Below, in pieces: positions 14,001-29,000 of a DNA stretch of 64,000 nt (within the stretch, counting starts at the first letter, position 1; each line of letters starts with the position of its first letter). The notes below the pieces were generated by a model. The model did no database searches, was not told the origin of the DNA, and saw nothing but the letters and a program-made list of their open reading frames with translations. Origin of the DNA: Arctopsyche grandis (taxonomy: Eukaryota; Arthropoda; Insecta; Trichoptera; Hydropsychidae); NCBI RefSeq assembly GCF_051622035.1, contig NC_135364.1:17545001-17609000 (forward strand), written 5' to 3'. A program made the position numbers and the translations under genes.

Positions 14001-17000
14001 TTAAAGAATCATAGAGACATCTATGGGTAATTTTTGAAAAAAAATTGATAAGTTTACATTTTAGGAGCATTTTAATTTAAAAAATTGACAAATTTTTATT
14101 TTTTTTACATACATACATATTTTTATGCATACATATATACAAACATATACCAGGAAGGCTTAACAGGTAAACCCCAAATGCGCCTTCCTGGTTCACATAT
14201 TGATTAATACATGTAAATCTGAACAATATCTGACATCTATGGTCAGATATTACATACATCGTACGATAAATAACAATGAATAACTTATTCATGTAACAAT
14301 ACTCAATAATCATCCATAGAGACATCTATGGAGAAAATCTGGCGAAACCGATAATATTAATTTTAACTCTAGATAATATTAACAAGAGATAATATTAGAA
14401 AGAGATAATATTAACTCTAGGTTTTTCGCAACAGAAAATTGGATAATAATGCCAATTTCACAGGAATCGTTTCAAATCAGAAAAATTGACAAATTCTGAT
14501 ATGAAACGACCGACCTCGTCAAACCAAGGTCTGGCCAGCAATGAGACTCCAGCGGAAAGCGAACTCGTAACTTATAGCACGATAGAATACAACATTTACC
14601 ACTAGACCGCACTGCTGGTTACATTTACATTTATGGATAAATTTGCAGACTATTATGGACAAATTTGCAGCATTTTTATTACAATCAGTGAAATTCGAGA
14701 TATAAAAAACTCGAAAATTGTTGGAACAGATAGGAAACGATCGACTTGGAGTCACAAACCAAGGTCTGGCCAGCAGCAATTAGTGGGACTCGAACCCGTA
14801 ACCACTATGTTCGAAAGCATATACATACGCTTACCGCTAGTCCACTCTGCTGGGTTTAATTCGATATGTCTAGAATCTCAGAAAAGCAGAATAAACGTAA
14901 TTACTGGCCGCCAGTATTTCAAATTATTATTAAACGTAAAACACTATATTTAACGTTTTGCGAAATATTTGTCGAAATTAAGAAAAGTGGACGTATGCCA
15001 CTTTCAAATACATATAACTTCACAAATTTCTTACATGTTTTTTCATTGTTATTTTTTATTAATTATATTTATATTTTTCTGAAACTTATAAATAATACAT
15101 ATATTTTATTATACATGTTATATTATTACAATTCCTCAATAACATAATAAAATATGAAATTCTGCCGTCGTTTCGGAAGCATATTAGACACGTAACAAAG
15201 CGAAACTCATTTTTATCTGAAATTATTATTCATCTCTTTTCAAATGCACAAATATATACGTATACCAAAAAAGGAGAACGAAAATGAGTCTGGAGATATT
15301 TTAATCAACGTCGATTGAAATTTTGATTAAAGTCAAATTACGTTTTAATAAAGCACAATTCCCCGAGCGTACTTTACGACGCTTCTATTTCGAATGACCT
15401 CTGTGTATTCGCAAAAGCAATAATACGAACTTCAAGAGAACGCCGGGTTATTTAAATCACCGAATATTATACGTCGAAAACAACTCGTCAACAACTGCAT
15501 CCGCTACACAGTGTCCAGATCAATTCAAATCCTATGTATATCAAAGGGTGCGTTTTAGATCCACATGTCGGATACAATGACCGCAGCCATACGTACATAC
15601 ATTGTACGTATGTAGATATACGAATATATTATTTGCGCTGTCGGCACACGATATTGAACCATAAACGCGGCTGCTATTGCCGACAAAACACATCAAAGGA
15701 AGTCAATAATATCGGATATTGGCCATCCGGTGTTGGCGTTTCGCCGCATTTGTGTGCCCGTGTGCAATTACGTACAGGACTTGCCCCGCGACGTGTAATG
15801 TAATCGAAATTCGCCTCTATGTATTACCTACATGGAAGTACGACAGAGGTGTCTATGGCAGTGGCTCTCAACCTATTTGATTTGCAGGACTATTTCAGAA
15901 AAAAGATCATTTCGAATCAATGCAAATTCATTCAGTAAATTAAATGAAATTCACATAGAAACCGACTTACATTTATTTATTTATTTATTTATTTAATAGT
16001 TTTGGACCATTGTGGCATTACAGGAAGAACCTAATGCGCCACAATGGCCTACATATATCAAACTATCGCATTCACTTATACTCATACCCAGTGGCGGCTC
16101 GTGGATAAGATATCTGGGGGTGCTGCGGTTGCTTAAAAATAAAAAAAATGTTTATTTGGATTATATTTTACTATTAACATAATATTATCAAAATTAAACA
16201 TTATATGTATTTTATTTCATTATAAAATTGATTCTTCTGTCTTTTTTCTTTGAAAAAAGATCTATCACCTTTTGGTTAAATTTTTTACTGTTTATAATCA
16301 TTTTTTTTCAATTGACAGCATAGACAAAGTCGTCAATCTTTCCTGAACCATTGTGTTTCTTATACTCGTATATGTATGTCTTTGTTCTATTTATTGATGA
16401 AAAACACCGTTCTGGCTCAGAGATAGTTGAAGTTGTAAGCATAATTTGAATAAGTTTAGCTATTTCCACACGAACTTTGCATAAATTGATTGCAAAAATA
16501 AGTTTAAAAATTATTAATAAATCGTTAATACTATGCATTTCTTTCCTTGAGTAAAACACTTCTAATTCAGTTTAAAGGTTTTCTTTATCTAGCATTGGAT
16601 ATGATTCAACGGTTAGTAGTAGATCTTTCATTGGCATTTTCTTTCAGTACTTTTAAAAATTTTCTTTATTAAATAATTTCACAGCTTTTAATTGATTAGA
16701 CTTTTAATTGTATATCTTTCTTTTATATCCTTAATAATAACATCGCACATATTTTTGGCTTCTATAATATGTGCGATAATATATGCATCACTTATTCTTC
16801 TATTTTTTCTCGTATTTGTATAATGAAATTAGTAAAACTTTTTAAGTTTTCTTTAATTGAAAATGCATCGATATTACTAGATTGCATTTGGTTATAAATA
16901 ATTTCTACATGCGGCATTAACTTGTGAAAAAGTTCTGACTAAAATAAAAAATTGTATTCAGTAAATTGGTAGAATCTGTTATTGTTTTATCAGTATTTTC

Positions 17001-20000
17001 GGAAGAATATTTAAGTTCTTGAAAACATTGGCTCAGCTTCTCTTGATTTTTATACCTTCTTAAATACTTAGAGTGACGTGTAGAAGGAAGTGTAGAAAGA
17101 TAGAAAGTGTAAGAAAGTGTATAGAAAGAAAGGCAAAAGGTGCAGAAGAAATGAGGAAAAGTGAGGAGCGTGTCGAGCGCGCGGCGCGGCGCGCACACGA
17201 ACGCAACAAGAAATGTGTATACATGGCACTGTTGGGAGTGCAGTACGGACCAAGCTTCTAGCTGCCCCCGCGCCCCTCCTTCGCCCACTCGAGCAATTCC
17301 ATCAAAAACCGTACTGCACAAAATCATACACGATGCCTCACTTTCTGATATTTGTACCGCGATGTATGGTCATTATTGGATGTATCGGTGTGCGGGCGAG
17401 CTTAATACACGCTTAAATAGTATTGATATTTTCATATAATATACATACATTTACGTATATAATAATATTAAATTTTTCTCAATTTCCTTGGGGGTGCTGC
17501 AGTATCGCAGTGCGTATGGACGAGCCGCCACTGCTCATACCTATAGAATCCTCTTCTAACATTCTTATAAGTATGTAAAATACATTGCCGATTGTAAAGG
17601 TTTGCAATCATTGGTGAATGGTTATATGTATGTACGATAGTGATAATTTTGAGATATTTAAATTGAAAAAAATCATATCTTCCACAGATAAAAATCTTAA
17701 GATTCGTCCACAATTTTTTGTAATTTATATATGTTTTTAAATTAAATTAATACTTAAAAATTTTTAATAAATTTTACATTATATGGATTTTTTTCAAGAA
17801 TACAATTTTTAATCTATTCGTATATATTATGACTAGTCACCGGACCCAGAAGGTGCCGCGTATTGTTCAAAGGTTGTAAATGCATTGTTAAAGGTTCGCC
17901 AAACCTTTTTTACAAAGGATTTACAACAATGGAACAATGGATAGCACTGTGACTATCCTACCTCTAATTATGACATTATCACCATCATAAATAAGCGCCA
18001 TGTACTATTCACTGCTGGGTGAAGGCGTCTTAAATTCTCTTCCAATCGTTTCCATTTTGAGCAGCTCACATCCATCTTATGCCATTCATTTTTTCTAATT
18101 TCATCCACCCATCTCCTTGTACTCTTTTACATTCTCTCGGTAATCAGCCTAGTACTTCTTTCGTCCATTTTTCCAGTTGCATGATTCGCCCATTGCTATT
18201 TAAATCTCTTTGTTCTCTCTATTACATCAACTACCCTTGTAATACTTGTCATCCACGTTTCCTATCTGTTCTTTTGATGTTGATCATACAGCTTTAAACA
18301 ATTCTTTGAGACTTTGCAATATTCCGGCATTCAATATCCAAGTTTCCCAACCAAAATTCATCATTAACAAAACATATTAATTGAAATATTTAAAAAATAA
18401 AAAGTAGCATTTTGCATTCAAAAACTGCATTCATTCGCCCAAATACACTCCATTTTAATTTCATATTTCTCTTTATTTCCTCTTCTTTGTCATATGTATA
18501 CAAATTCATACACCTGAATGTAGATAAATTCAAAAGATAATTTTGGTTCAATTAAATGTGAAAATATATAATTTTTTGTTGATTTTTTATTGTTCAAAAA
18601 ATCTTCTTCTGTTATTTATAATTGTTGGAAAAGCGCTTTCGTCGGGCTAATTTGATTTTGAATTCTACACATATTTGGGGATGACTATTTAGAAACCTCT
18701 GAAACATATAGCTATATTTGTATGTACGCACGTATGTATAAAACCGTGACACGTGTAAATTGGATGATTTTTGTTTTATTTTACCTTCCAATTTTCTATA
18801 AGGAATTGATGTCCCTCGAGTGTGCTTCGACACACTCTAGTGTGAGTCGAAATGTATCACCATATTTTGGTTATAAATAACTTGTAATATATATTCATAT
18901 TTTTTCTGTGAAAATTGTTGATATCGCTTTTTAAACTAAGCATTTGGGGGAACCGAAAAAATGCATTTGTACGACGGTGGAAATTTTTCGACACAGACTT
19001 AGATCAATAATGTAAGTTTTTACTTTATCTATGTATAGCTTTGTGATCATGCGAAAATTCACGATTTTAACTGATTCAAACTCAGAATCGATCACTGATC
19101 ACGTTTTCATGATCTATAAAAAATGTGTGTGTCTGCGTATTTTGGAAAATTTTTGATCACCGTTCGTCCTATCGAACTGAAACTTAGTATTGGTTACTGA
19201 CATTTTATCGATATGATGTAATTTTTTTTCAAATTTTTAAGTCGATCGGAAATAGTACTTCCCTTTATTGGTGTCCTCTTTTTTTAAGGTTTTTATTTCA
19301 ATTATCTCCCAAGTACGAATAGATTTTTGTTTTATTTTATGTAACAATAGTGATAAATTTAGGTCAAAATATTCCAAAGAATTGTATTACAAGTTGTAAA
19401 ATTTTATTTTAGAACATCGAAAGCGTACAATATAGTGCTGAAAGTGCAACAGAACGTTCGAAATGCAAGTTCAGCATTTCGCTATCCGTCGAACGATGCA
19501 TTTTTTCGTTTGCTGCGCATCACAATGCAATAATCGCCGAAGCGTTATCGACTTTTACCCATACAGATACAATTGTGATCAGTAATTCAATTTTTATTTT
19601 ATCCTTCACCCCTTGCAGTATCGGTAATGATGACAATGAAGTCTGGCGTTACTGCTGACGGGTATCTCCCCGTTTTTACCGAGAGCTTGAAGGGGGTGAG
19701 AGCCTTTCCTACCTAGGAAAGGGGTTGCTTTCTGGTGGATAATGGTAGACATGTAGATGCTAACGAGTGGATTACACAGCCGGATGGTTCGTAATTAACA
19801 CACGGTGTTTTTTTCGCGTCTGTTCATCTTCAGACGGCGGTATGACCCCTTCATTGTTTGAGTGGCTGCCGAGGAATTTTATGCATATCAATCCCGCACG
19901 TCGTTAATATTCATTACGCATTTTTGCTATGCGAAATGAGGTAATGTTACGTGGTAAGAATGGCACTCAGTGGAACTTCACTGCAATGCATTTTCTGTAA

Positions 20001-23000
20001 TAAATTTGTTGTATCGTGTTCTTAGAGCTTTAAATTGAAATTACATGGATATCAGTTTGAAGTACATACATATGAAATTTAAATTCAAATAGCAAAACAA
20101 GTATTATAATAATACGTTGCTAAGGCTAAAGATTGTACCTATCTATACGCTAAAGATTATATAAAGGCTATTATCGAATGATAATTATGAGTTGGGTGAC
20201 GCCAGTTATTATATATTCCACATATGTATGTATTTAATTACTAAGGGTGTCCAATTTAGCGCATTTTTCAGTTTATGGGATCCGATAAGATTTTTTTTTA
20301 TTTAGTATATTTAACCAAACGTAATTAACATTATTTATTAAATGAGTCGTTATAATTGAAAGTGGCATAAGTCCACTTTTCCTCATGTCAAGAAATATCT
20401 CGCAAAACATTAAATTTAATTATTTGAGTTCAACAGTATTCAAAATACCGGTGGCCTGTAATAGGGTTGTTCTGATTCTCCGGGATTCTGGACATAAATT
20501 TAGTGATAACAATTTATGAGTGAAGCCAAACATAAATAATGTTTTTGGAACTGAAAATTTGACTTCCATCACTTTCAAATATAACGGCTGCAAACTAAAA
20601 AAACTACTGCAATATCATAATCGGAATGTAGAACTGACATATTTACTAAGCCTCTCTTGATAATCCGTTCTACTTATACTACATATTTTCACAATATTTT
20701 TTCCCTGAATGAAGCACTGGGTTGAAATATACATAAAATAAAGGAGAGGAATATTATAAAATGCTGCGAATATGATTTGTTGTTTTACTGGTTTAAAGTA
20801 ATAACTTTACCGGTATAAATCAGTAATAACCTTTCTGGAATCATGAGGAATCTGTTTAAATAATTTCGCAACAGATTGATTTTCATTTCAATCGAAATTT
20901 GGAAGTCAGGGATAATTTATATTTAATTTGATCTTCAACGAGCCATTTTAAGGGTTCTGAAATAATAATATAAAGTTTGCTGAATATAAATCGACTGAAA
21001 ATATTCATGAAAAAATAATTTATTCATATATACAAGTATTTATACACATACATACATATGCATATATGTATGTATGTGACCATTAACGAGTACAATAAAT
21101 TTATTAAAAAAATATTAAAATGCTTTTGTTGCTCAATTTTTCTTTCAAAGTAAGTATCTCATTTGAAATTAAATTATATCTGCAATATCTTAAAATTGAA
21201 AAAAGCAAAAAGAAATTTATTTCTGAAATGTTTTCGAACATCCAATTTAATAACTCCTTAACAAAGCTCTCGGCTGTAAAATAATGAAACAAGCAATTTC
21301 GATACTGAATTTAAATTGAATATTTTTCATACACCAAACTCTCTGCTTTATTTAATCCGAAAAATTTTCTTGAAGGAAAGCCAAAACTTGTCAATTTTCC
21401 ATGCTTCCCGTCTTTTGCGAGCATTTAACCCCGACGTGGATTTTTCTTTGGATTTTCTTTTTGTTTTGGGCCGAAGAGCAGCCGTTTCGCAGAGACATAG
21501 ACTTTTTGATGCGCTCAATAAATTCCACTATCAATTTAAGTGTCGTTCGCGTTCAGAATAAAGCCTGCGAAATAGACACTAAACTCGGTGCGCTACCGTA
21601 AAATTCTAACCCCTATCACCCCATACCTCCCCCTTTCTTCTCTTCTACCCTTCATCCGTTTCTGCGTTTACTGTCGCCTATTAACGGGGGGTTGGAAATA
21701 GCCATTTTAAAATCTTTCACTCCCTACCCACACTCTTTCTCGGTCTTCTGGACCGTCTTCAGCTTGGGCTCTTTGTCACCCTTTGCCTGGCGGGGCTTTT
21801 ATGGCTTGTCATCCCCGGCAGCCATTCGTGAAGATAATAAAAATGCCCGTGGATCAAACATTCCCATACACAAACTATACCGTGTGAATGTATTGTAGTT
21901 ACGTTTTTATATTATAGGGAGTATCGTATGTATTTATATAACATGATGATAAAGTCTTGTGTATTATTTTATGTACACAGGCATACGTATAATATATGAA
22001 ATTTGGGTTATGGGATGTCATTCGCATTCAATTTAAAAATCTGACGGGTTAAAATATAACGATCTGAATAATTTATTATGCTGTATGTACATATATGTAT
22101 ATATATTCTATTTTAATTAATATTTTCATATACAATATGTATGGCACATAGTTACTCTTCATATATGTAAATATATTTTTCTATTGAGCTATCGAGCTTG
22201 TCCTTGCATGGAATTTAATATATAATGAAAATTATGTAAATATCTCTGTAAAAGAAGATGTTTCATATTATTATTTTTTATATTATTATTTCTATAAGTA
22301 TACACAATAATTTCCAATTATAAATTAAATGCTTTCGTTTATATATGTACATATGTTTATACGAATAATGTATTATTATTTAAAATATACATATTGAAAC
22401 TTTTATGATATAAAGTTTATTTTAAAATTTATTTCAATTTGGTAAAACGATTTGTTTAAAATTGATAGCTATAAGTTATGTCACTGAATTTCACTCGAAA
22501 GTAATTAAATAAAAATATATAAATGTTTGTATTAGTCTTTATTATTATTTTGAAATATGATATAAATTTTAATGAACTTTTGTATGTATGTACATATATT
22601 ACCGATAGAGATTTTAATCGATTAATTTTTAATCGATTTGGGTAATTTAACACCATATTAGAAATAAAAAAGGTACATAAAACGAACGCACGACCTTTTT
22701 GTAATTACTACAATAATAAAAATAATAATAACGATGAGACTTGTCATTCGAAAATCGAAAAATTCATTTAACGACTAGAACGAGTGGCGCTCATATCGAA
22801 TGGGGATCGCTTTAATTAAATTATTAACGAAACACTTTAGGCTACCGAATCAACTCGAATAAATGAACTTGTTATGTCATACACATACATACTAGAATTT
22901 GTATATATGTATACATGTTTGCGGCTCGTTAGTGCCCCGTTTCAGGTGTCTGAAACGCCTGGTTTCCGATACAATCATCGGGCTTGTTCATTATTCAAAA

Positions 23001-26000
23001 GCTCAAATTAGACAAAGTATGTGTTTGCTCCACAATATGTTGACGATGAACATTATTTCTTTATTAAATTCTGAACGTGATATGAAGACTAATTAAACGT
23101 TGACGCTGGAAACTACCGTCATATATGACGGATGGTTCGTTATTGGATGCGAAACTGCATCCAACAAATCAACGCTCCTGATTAGAGCAAATAAGGTGCC
23201 AGTAAATTGTGTATCGAAGCTGTTTTGTGATCGGTCAATCGATTATTTGAAATATGTTCGGAGTGATTTAATTTTAGGTTGATTTCAAAAGCTGATGGTT
23301 TGAAACGCCTGTCTATTCTGAAGAGTTTGTTAACTCTATTAGTGAGTGGACTAACTTTGAGGATGTTTTATGTAATTAAAGCAGTGCAATTCGATGCACG
23401 TTTTACAAATTGAATAATTGGTAATATAAATGGCCTTAAAGGGGTTTAGTCGTATTTAAATATTTATTTACACAATTCATCTATCAATAAAACAATCGGA
23501 TATTCAATTGTATCTAAAAGTTGCCGCACTGTGATGGATACTGAGTGACCCAGACCTACATTTTATTTTTTTTCTCCAAATATAATCAAGGCATGATCTT
23601 TATATTTTATTAAACTAAATAATTTGTGAATTATTCAGTCATTTATTAAAAACAGTATATACATATTTATGTATGTATATTTACTTAATTAGTTTGAGTG
23701 GATACATCGAACAAATAAACATCCAACGCTTTTGAATTTTACGAATATAAAACTTGAAACCAATCACAATTAGTATGATATACATTGTGATTGTATATCG
23801 TACTATAACAATTGCAATCCCGAACCGCTCAAGCGCTCCACTATGGATATCGATCCGTCATCCGATGACGCAATATTGCGCGTTTCGCGTATAAAATTGA
23901 ATTTTAACAACGTCGGAAAGTTCACACACACCAAGTTTGCGATCCCGTCTGTCTGTCTGTCTTTTCCTTTTATCAAGTACATACACACAGCGGTATACAA
24001 GTATGTGTGTGTGTAGTCTCAGCTGGGGAATGTGCAGGAATGTTCACAACAATAGCGGTCGCGAGATGCCGCCGGCGGCGTTATCCCTAGCGCTGTTTTA
24101 CACTGTTTGAACAATGGACCACGGCCCGTACTACCCACACCCCTGCCCCAGCATCCACTTCTGGTGCTGCGGGCCCCCGAGGGCACAATGACTGACTATT
24201 CTTCGGGGAAACAATGGTAGCGGCGTCGCCACAATAACCCATGCGTGCCTCAAACGCGCCACCGTGATTAAAAGCCGATGCCGCGCTGATGACGACTTGC
24301 CATTATTAATCCCCAGACGAAGAGTCGTCAGTTATCGCTCTTTTTATTTGTATGAGCTGATTGTGTGTGACGCGCGATAGTCACCTTTGTCCGGAACGCA
24401 ATGTGTTAAGAATTGTCGCACGCGTCTCGTTTGCTGTCTCACTTTTGCGTATTGGAATGCCTATGAGTCTCTTTTGCGCGTACACTTTGCGCTGCGTGAA
24501 GTTTGTACTTTGAAATAATTGGCATATTTGTCGTAGATTTCATGAATATTTTTATTTTATTCAATGTCGTCTCTCCTAAAAAAGCTTTTATTTAGAATGT
24601 TAGCCTTTTAGAAAGCAACTGCAAACGACGAAAAATGAATGCGGAAAGATAATGAAGTGTAACTTTATGTTAAGTACTTACCTCTAAGTGAAAGGCAATA
24701 TACATACATACATATGTTCAAATGTATGTACATATACATATGTATATATCCGAGCTCAGATAAAATGCACGCTAATTTTTTGGCGAATTTATTCATCCGC
24801 AATCTAATATAGGAAGCCACTATTAAAGCAATTTTTCTATTGAAGAGATTGCTGCCTACTATATTTGTAGCACAGAACATAATTTTAGTACCAACGCTAA
24901 ATAAATCGTTTAAATTTGATTATATGAATTTCGTAGAAAATTCGTTATGAAAGTTTTGACAAATTAAAAACCATTCATAACATCATTATTCATTTCTGTT
25001 TTCACTTTTAATGCTATCAAACAAAATAGTGAGATTATCGGAATCCCAATTATTTAAAAACATTTAAGAGTATTTTGCTAAAAACTGAATTCGTTAAAAA
25101 TAGTATTTCTCAATTGCTATTAAATCTAAATTTAGCAGTTTTATTCAGTTTAAACATTGATTCAATTTAAATTTAAAATTTTGACTGTAAAAACGCATCG
25201 CTTAAATATTTAAATGAAATTCTTCTCCAAGCAAAATATGCAAATGCGTTATATGGAAACATTCAAGATGTTTGAAACTTTTCACATCCGGTCTTATAAT
25301 ACCCATAGGTATACGTAGTATTCGAAAGAGAACTATAATAATAATAGTTGGTATTACTAAAGTTTTTATACAATCTTAAAACAATATTCATAAAATAAAT
25401 CCCCCATTTCGCATAAAATGTAATCCCCGCCAACAAAGTGTTAACAATCAATCGACCTATACATACATATGTACATATATAATACGAATCGGACGCTGAC
25501 AAACACACATAATGTGCAACTCAACCGACATCTTAATTGACCGAATTAATTTAATTAATTAATCGCGCGAACAACGGCCAAGATTAATCGAGCGTTACGC
25601 GCATTATTATCTCCCTACTAACCCCTATACTGCCATTCGCGTACGGTTAATGTCTCTACCTATAAATCCTCTTCGATCCCGCACACATATGTGAATATAT
25701 ATATATATATATATATACATATATTCATGTATGTAAATTCAGTAAATTCAGCCTCGGTCTACGGGTCATCAATTATACACACGACGAACGCGTCCATTCC
25801 ATTATATCATATTATACGCCATGCTCGCGTTGCGTTCTATCGATTGCGAATTTTTACATATTTTCACGTTGAAATAGTACACCCGTGGGTAGGGGAGTTT
25901 TAAAAAGTGTGTGTGTGTGTTAGTGTTTGGGTGTGGGGGCGGTTTTCCGATTGGGGCTCGTTTGAATCGATATTGAGTGATGATGATAGCGATATGAGCG

Positions 26001-29000
26001 TGGGTGTGAGATAAAGCAGTTTTCAGCAAAGGTTCCCCAAAAGTTACATATTGCTTATGATTATGATTATGCGTATCACTTAATTATTTTATTTTGATTA
26101 ATTTCTTTCGAATTTCCGTCATATTTATGTTGATTTATCAGTAGAAGAAGGCAAGAGGAAAATAAATCAAGGATACTATGTAATTAATTCACTGTATTGT
26201 ATCTCATTTTATATTTAAGGTGTTCTATTTGTAGACTAGCTTTAATGTTAATTTTAATTAAAAAGCATGGAGAACACTCTCAATATTCGTTTTCGCATAT
26301 ATTATATGTATGTATGAATATTTATTTGAAAAAAATGATCATGAATTTACGAATTTAAAATTCACTCTGAAAATGTATGAATTCATAAATATGCACGCAT
26401 GTAAATACATAGGTTTGATTGAATAGTTTTAAAAATTTATTGGCTATTTTTTTTTAATTAAATGTAAATTCAAACTTGGCATTTTGGTGTCACTTAAAAT
26501 TAAGAGGCGTCGGTAAAGTTTAAGAATTTTAAATAAACTCAATTGATATTCGAAAGGAAACTTTCGTTTCTATAATTATCCATTGTGGACACTCGATGTC
26601 AGAAACGTTGACGAAGTTCAACTTTATCTTGAATATAATTAATTCCCTCTTTTTATACTCGAAAGCTCTCCTCTCGTCGCTTTCAGTTTTATTAGACCAT
26701 TTTTTTTCAATTCAATAACAGAGTTGAATTCAACTTGCGAACGATTTACTACTAACAAAAGCTATTGTTCGTAATGAAAAATTCATCATTTCTAACGGAC
26801 GCTTAGAAACTTTTCCTGCAAAGCTCAAACACATTGAATATTGATTCAAAGTTTAACCCCTTTGAGTGCTTCATTCAAACACACATGAGATGAACCGCAA
26901 TTAAAGTTAAACTAATTCACATAGTGGAATGCGGTTTCAAACAATTGAGAGAACCTAACGTTGGCACTGAACCTAGTTATAAATTATGAGTCTACTGAGA
27001 ATTCCATTTACCTACATACATATGTAGTATATGTATGATATTATAAAAATAAGTTTCACATCCTATATATTTGATAACTATAAAGGATGTGAAACTTATT
27101 TTTTATAAGAGAATTCCAGTTAAAATTCCTCTGCAGACTGTTTATTAGTATGTGCGAGCACGTATCGTACAGAGTAGAAATTAATCATAAAGTTTGCAAT
27201 CATAAGCGAGTAAAAGCGCGCGAGTTTCTCCTTTGTAATTTGATGGTCTCGTAAATACTTTGTAGATAACACACCACAGCTTGCCAGCTACTTTGAATTT
27301 CTCGGCTTCTCTCCTTCTCTCTTCTCAGACAATATTGCACGTTATGTTGGGTATTTTAACTTCCCACCAGCCTCCCTTTATCGTATCGTGACAAACCTAT
27401 AACGAGCTGAAGTCGCGTATAACCGCGTGAAAACTCTCGCGTAAAAAGATAAAGTATTGGTATGCAAAAAAAATAAATAAACTACGGTCGTATTTTTCCC
27501 CGAACAATAAAATGAGATCTGTATGAGTGCGATAAAGCATGGGAGAAGCCATTCAAACTGGTGTGGAGTTGCCTGAATCAGATGTCAAATCAGTGTTTCC
27601 AATGTGTAACTAAATCGATATATTTCTGATACTAAGTTTGTAATTGCGATTTTCGAAGGAGAGATATTTGATTGCAATGTACTTAATTAGTTCTTACTCG
27701 GAACTAAGAACGTTCTTTCAGCATTACAAGTTTAATTAATTACACTGCGACAAATCGCTCGCATTCAGAATAAATTCAGTTAAGTGAAACACATTGATTT
27801 GAAGCAAATCCCAGTACATGCTTGCAACTCTTAAATAAAATATAAACACAATGTTGGAAAGAAGAGGGGGGGGGGGTTTCAGAGGGAGTTTGGAGTCAAG
27901 TGTGCGCTCGATTCTCGCGTTGTTCTTGTTTGGCAGTTTGCTCGGATAATAAAGGAAGTGGCGGCTTATGGAACGAGCGTTCGAATCCCCGGGTGTACAA
28001 CCTCAACAGTTACTGAAAGTTCCTTCTGTAACTATTCCAGTGGCAGCTCATCTCCAGGGGACTTGCCAAGACCGCTTAAAAACTTTCCCAAGAATCGTAC
28101 AAATGTGAAATTCCCAGCGCGCATCGAGATTCTGCCTGTCCGAACGTCTCACGCGACTGCATTTCATCTAAAATAACCAAATCCGCCGATTCCGGCCGAA
28201 GCTACCCTAGATTCATAGAGAATGCCGATGGTGGTGGATTTTACCGGTGGGGTCGTCGCGGAAGATATATATTTCATCGATGGTTTAAATTTTAAAATAT
28301 CCGCTTTCGCCCGCATGCGGAAAACGGTCTCGCGAAAATCGCCCTATGAAAAATTAATTCGCTGTAAGCGAAATGTTCCCCATAATCTCCGAAGTGCTCG
28401 TATTATATAAAAGTGCTGCTCAAAGCCCCACCCAATATTATTCAAATATTAATTAAATACGTTTCGAGCACTCTCACTTTCGAGAGATGTGTACTCGATA
28501 ATGTACGTACATATACATATGTAGGCTTATACAGAAAGTGTTGTTAGATTTATTTGTTGTTTAAAATTAACGCACATTATTTATTCTGGAATGTTTTGTA
28601 CGTCCTTATAATTGTCCAAGTATTTTAATCCCTAAATTCTAGTATAAATTGCCTACTAAATACCTTCATAAGCTTAAACGTATATACATATATACCGTGT
28701 GATTTTATTAATTTGATACTAATTTCATTTTGAAGCGATATAAAATATTAAGTTAATTAAAATAAATTTGTTTGAAATTTGAATACGCGTTTAGTTGATT
28801 ACTGAAATTGAATACGATTGAGTTTACTTTTCGGTCGTTGTATGCATTTTTTATGATCGTTTATATCAAGGGTTCTCAATCTGATCGATCTGAATCTTGT
28901 GAATTTTGAAAATAATAATGATTTCCATGTTTTAGAATTAAATTATTGATTTGATAAGATGTTTCAAAGAAGAAAATTTAAATTATTTTTGGTTGAATTT

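Larger units (their letters stand above)
13938..15016. mobile_element. MITE family C copy split by two SINE insertions
   Basis: The left part (13938-14007) begins ATGAGTCGTTACATTTAAAA and the right part (about 14857-15016) begins at TTCGATATGTCTAGAATCTC; joined, they follow the reverse complement of 12256-12500 but lack a short central piece. Between them lie two minus-strand SINEs (14096-14618, 14635-14854). The SINEs are therefore younger than the MITE. Confidence 0.65.

Noticed and set aside
17068..17439. Overlapping open frames on both strands in a GC-rich patch
   Set aside because: They lie inside the deleted hAT element and are low-complexity (RRAHERNK, basic repeats); absence of stops follows from GC content.
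21316..21900. Plus-strand open frames of 60-80 codons
   Set aside because: Low similarity to any family, hydrophobic/basic mixture, no splice partners; probably chance in a less AT-rich patch.
27960..28000. GTTCGAATCCCCGGG, a tRNA T-arm-like string
   Set aside because: No box A at the right distance upstream and no cloverleaf; an isolated match.
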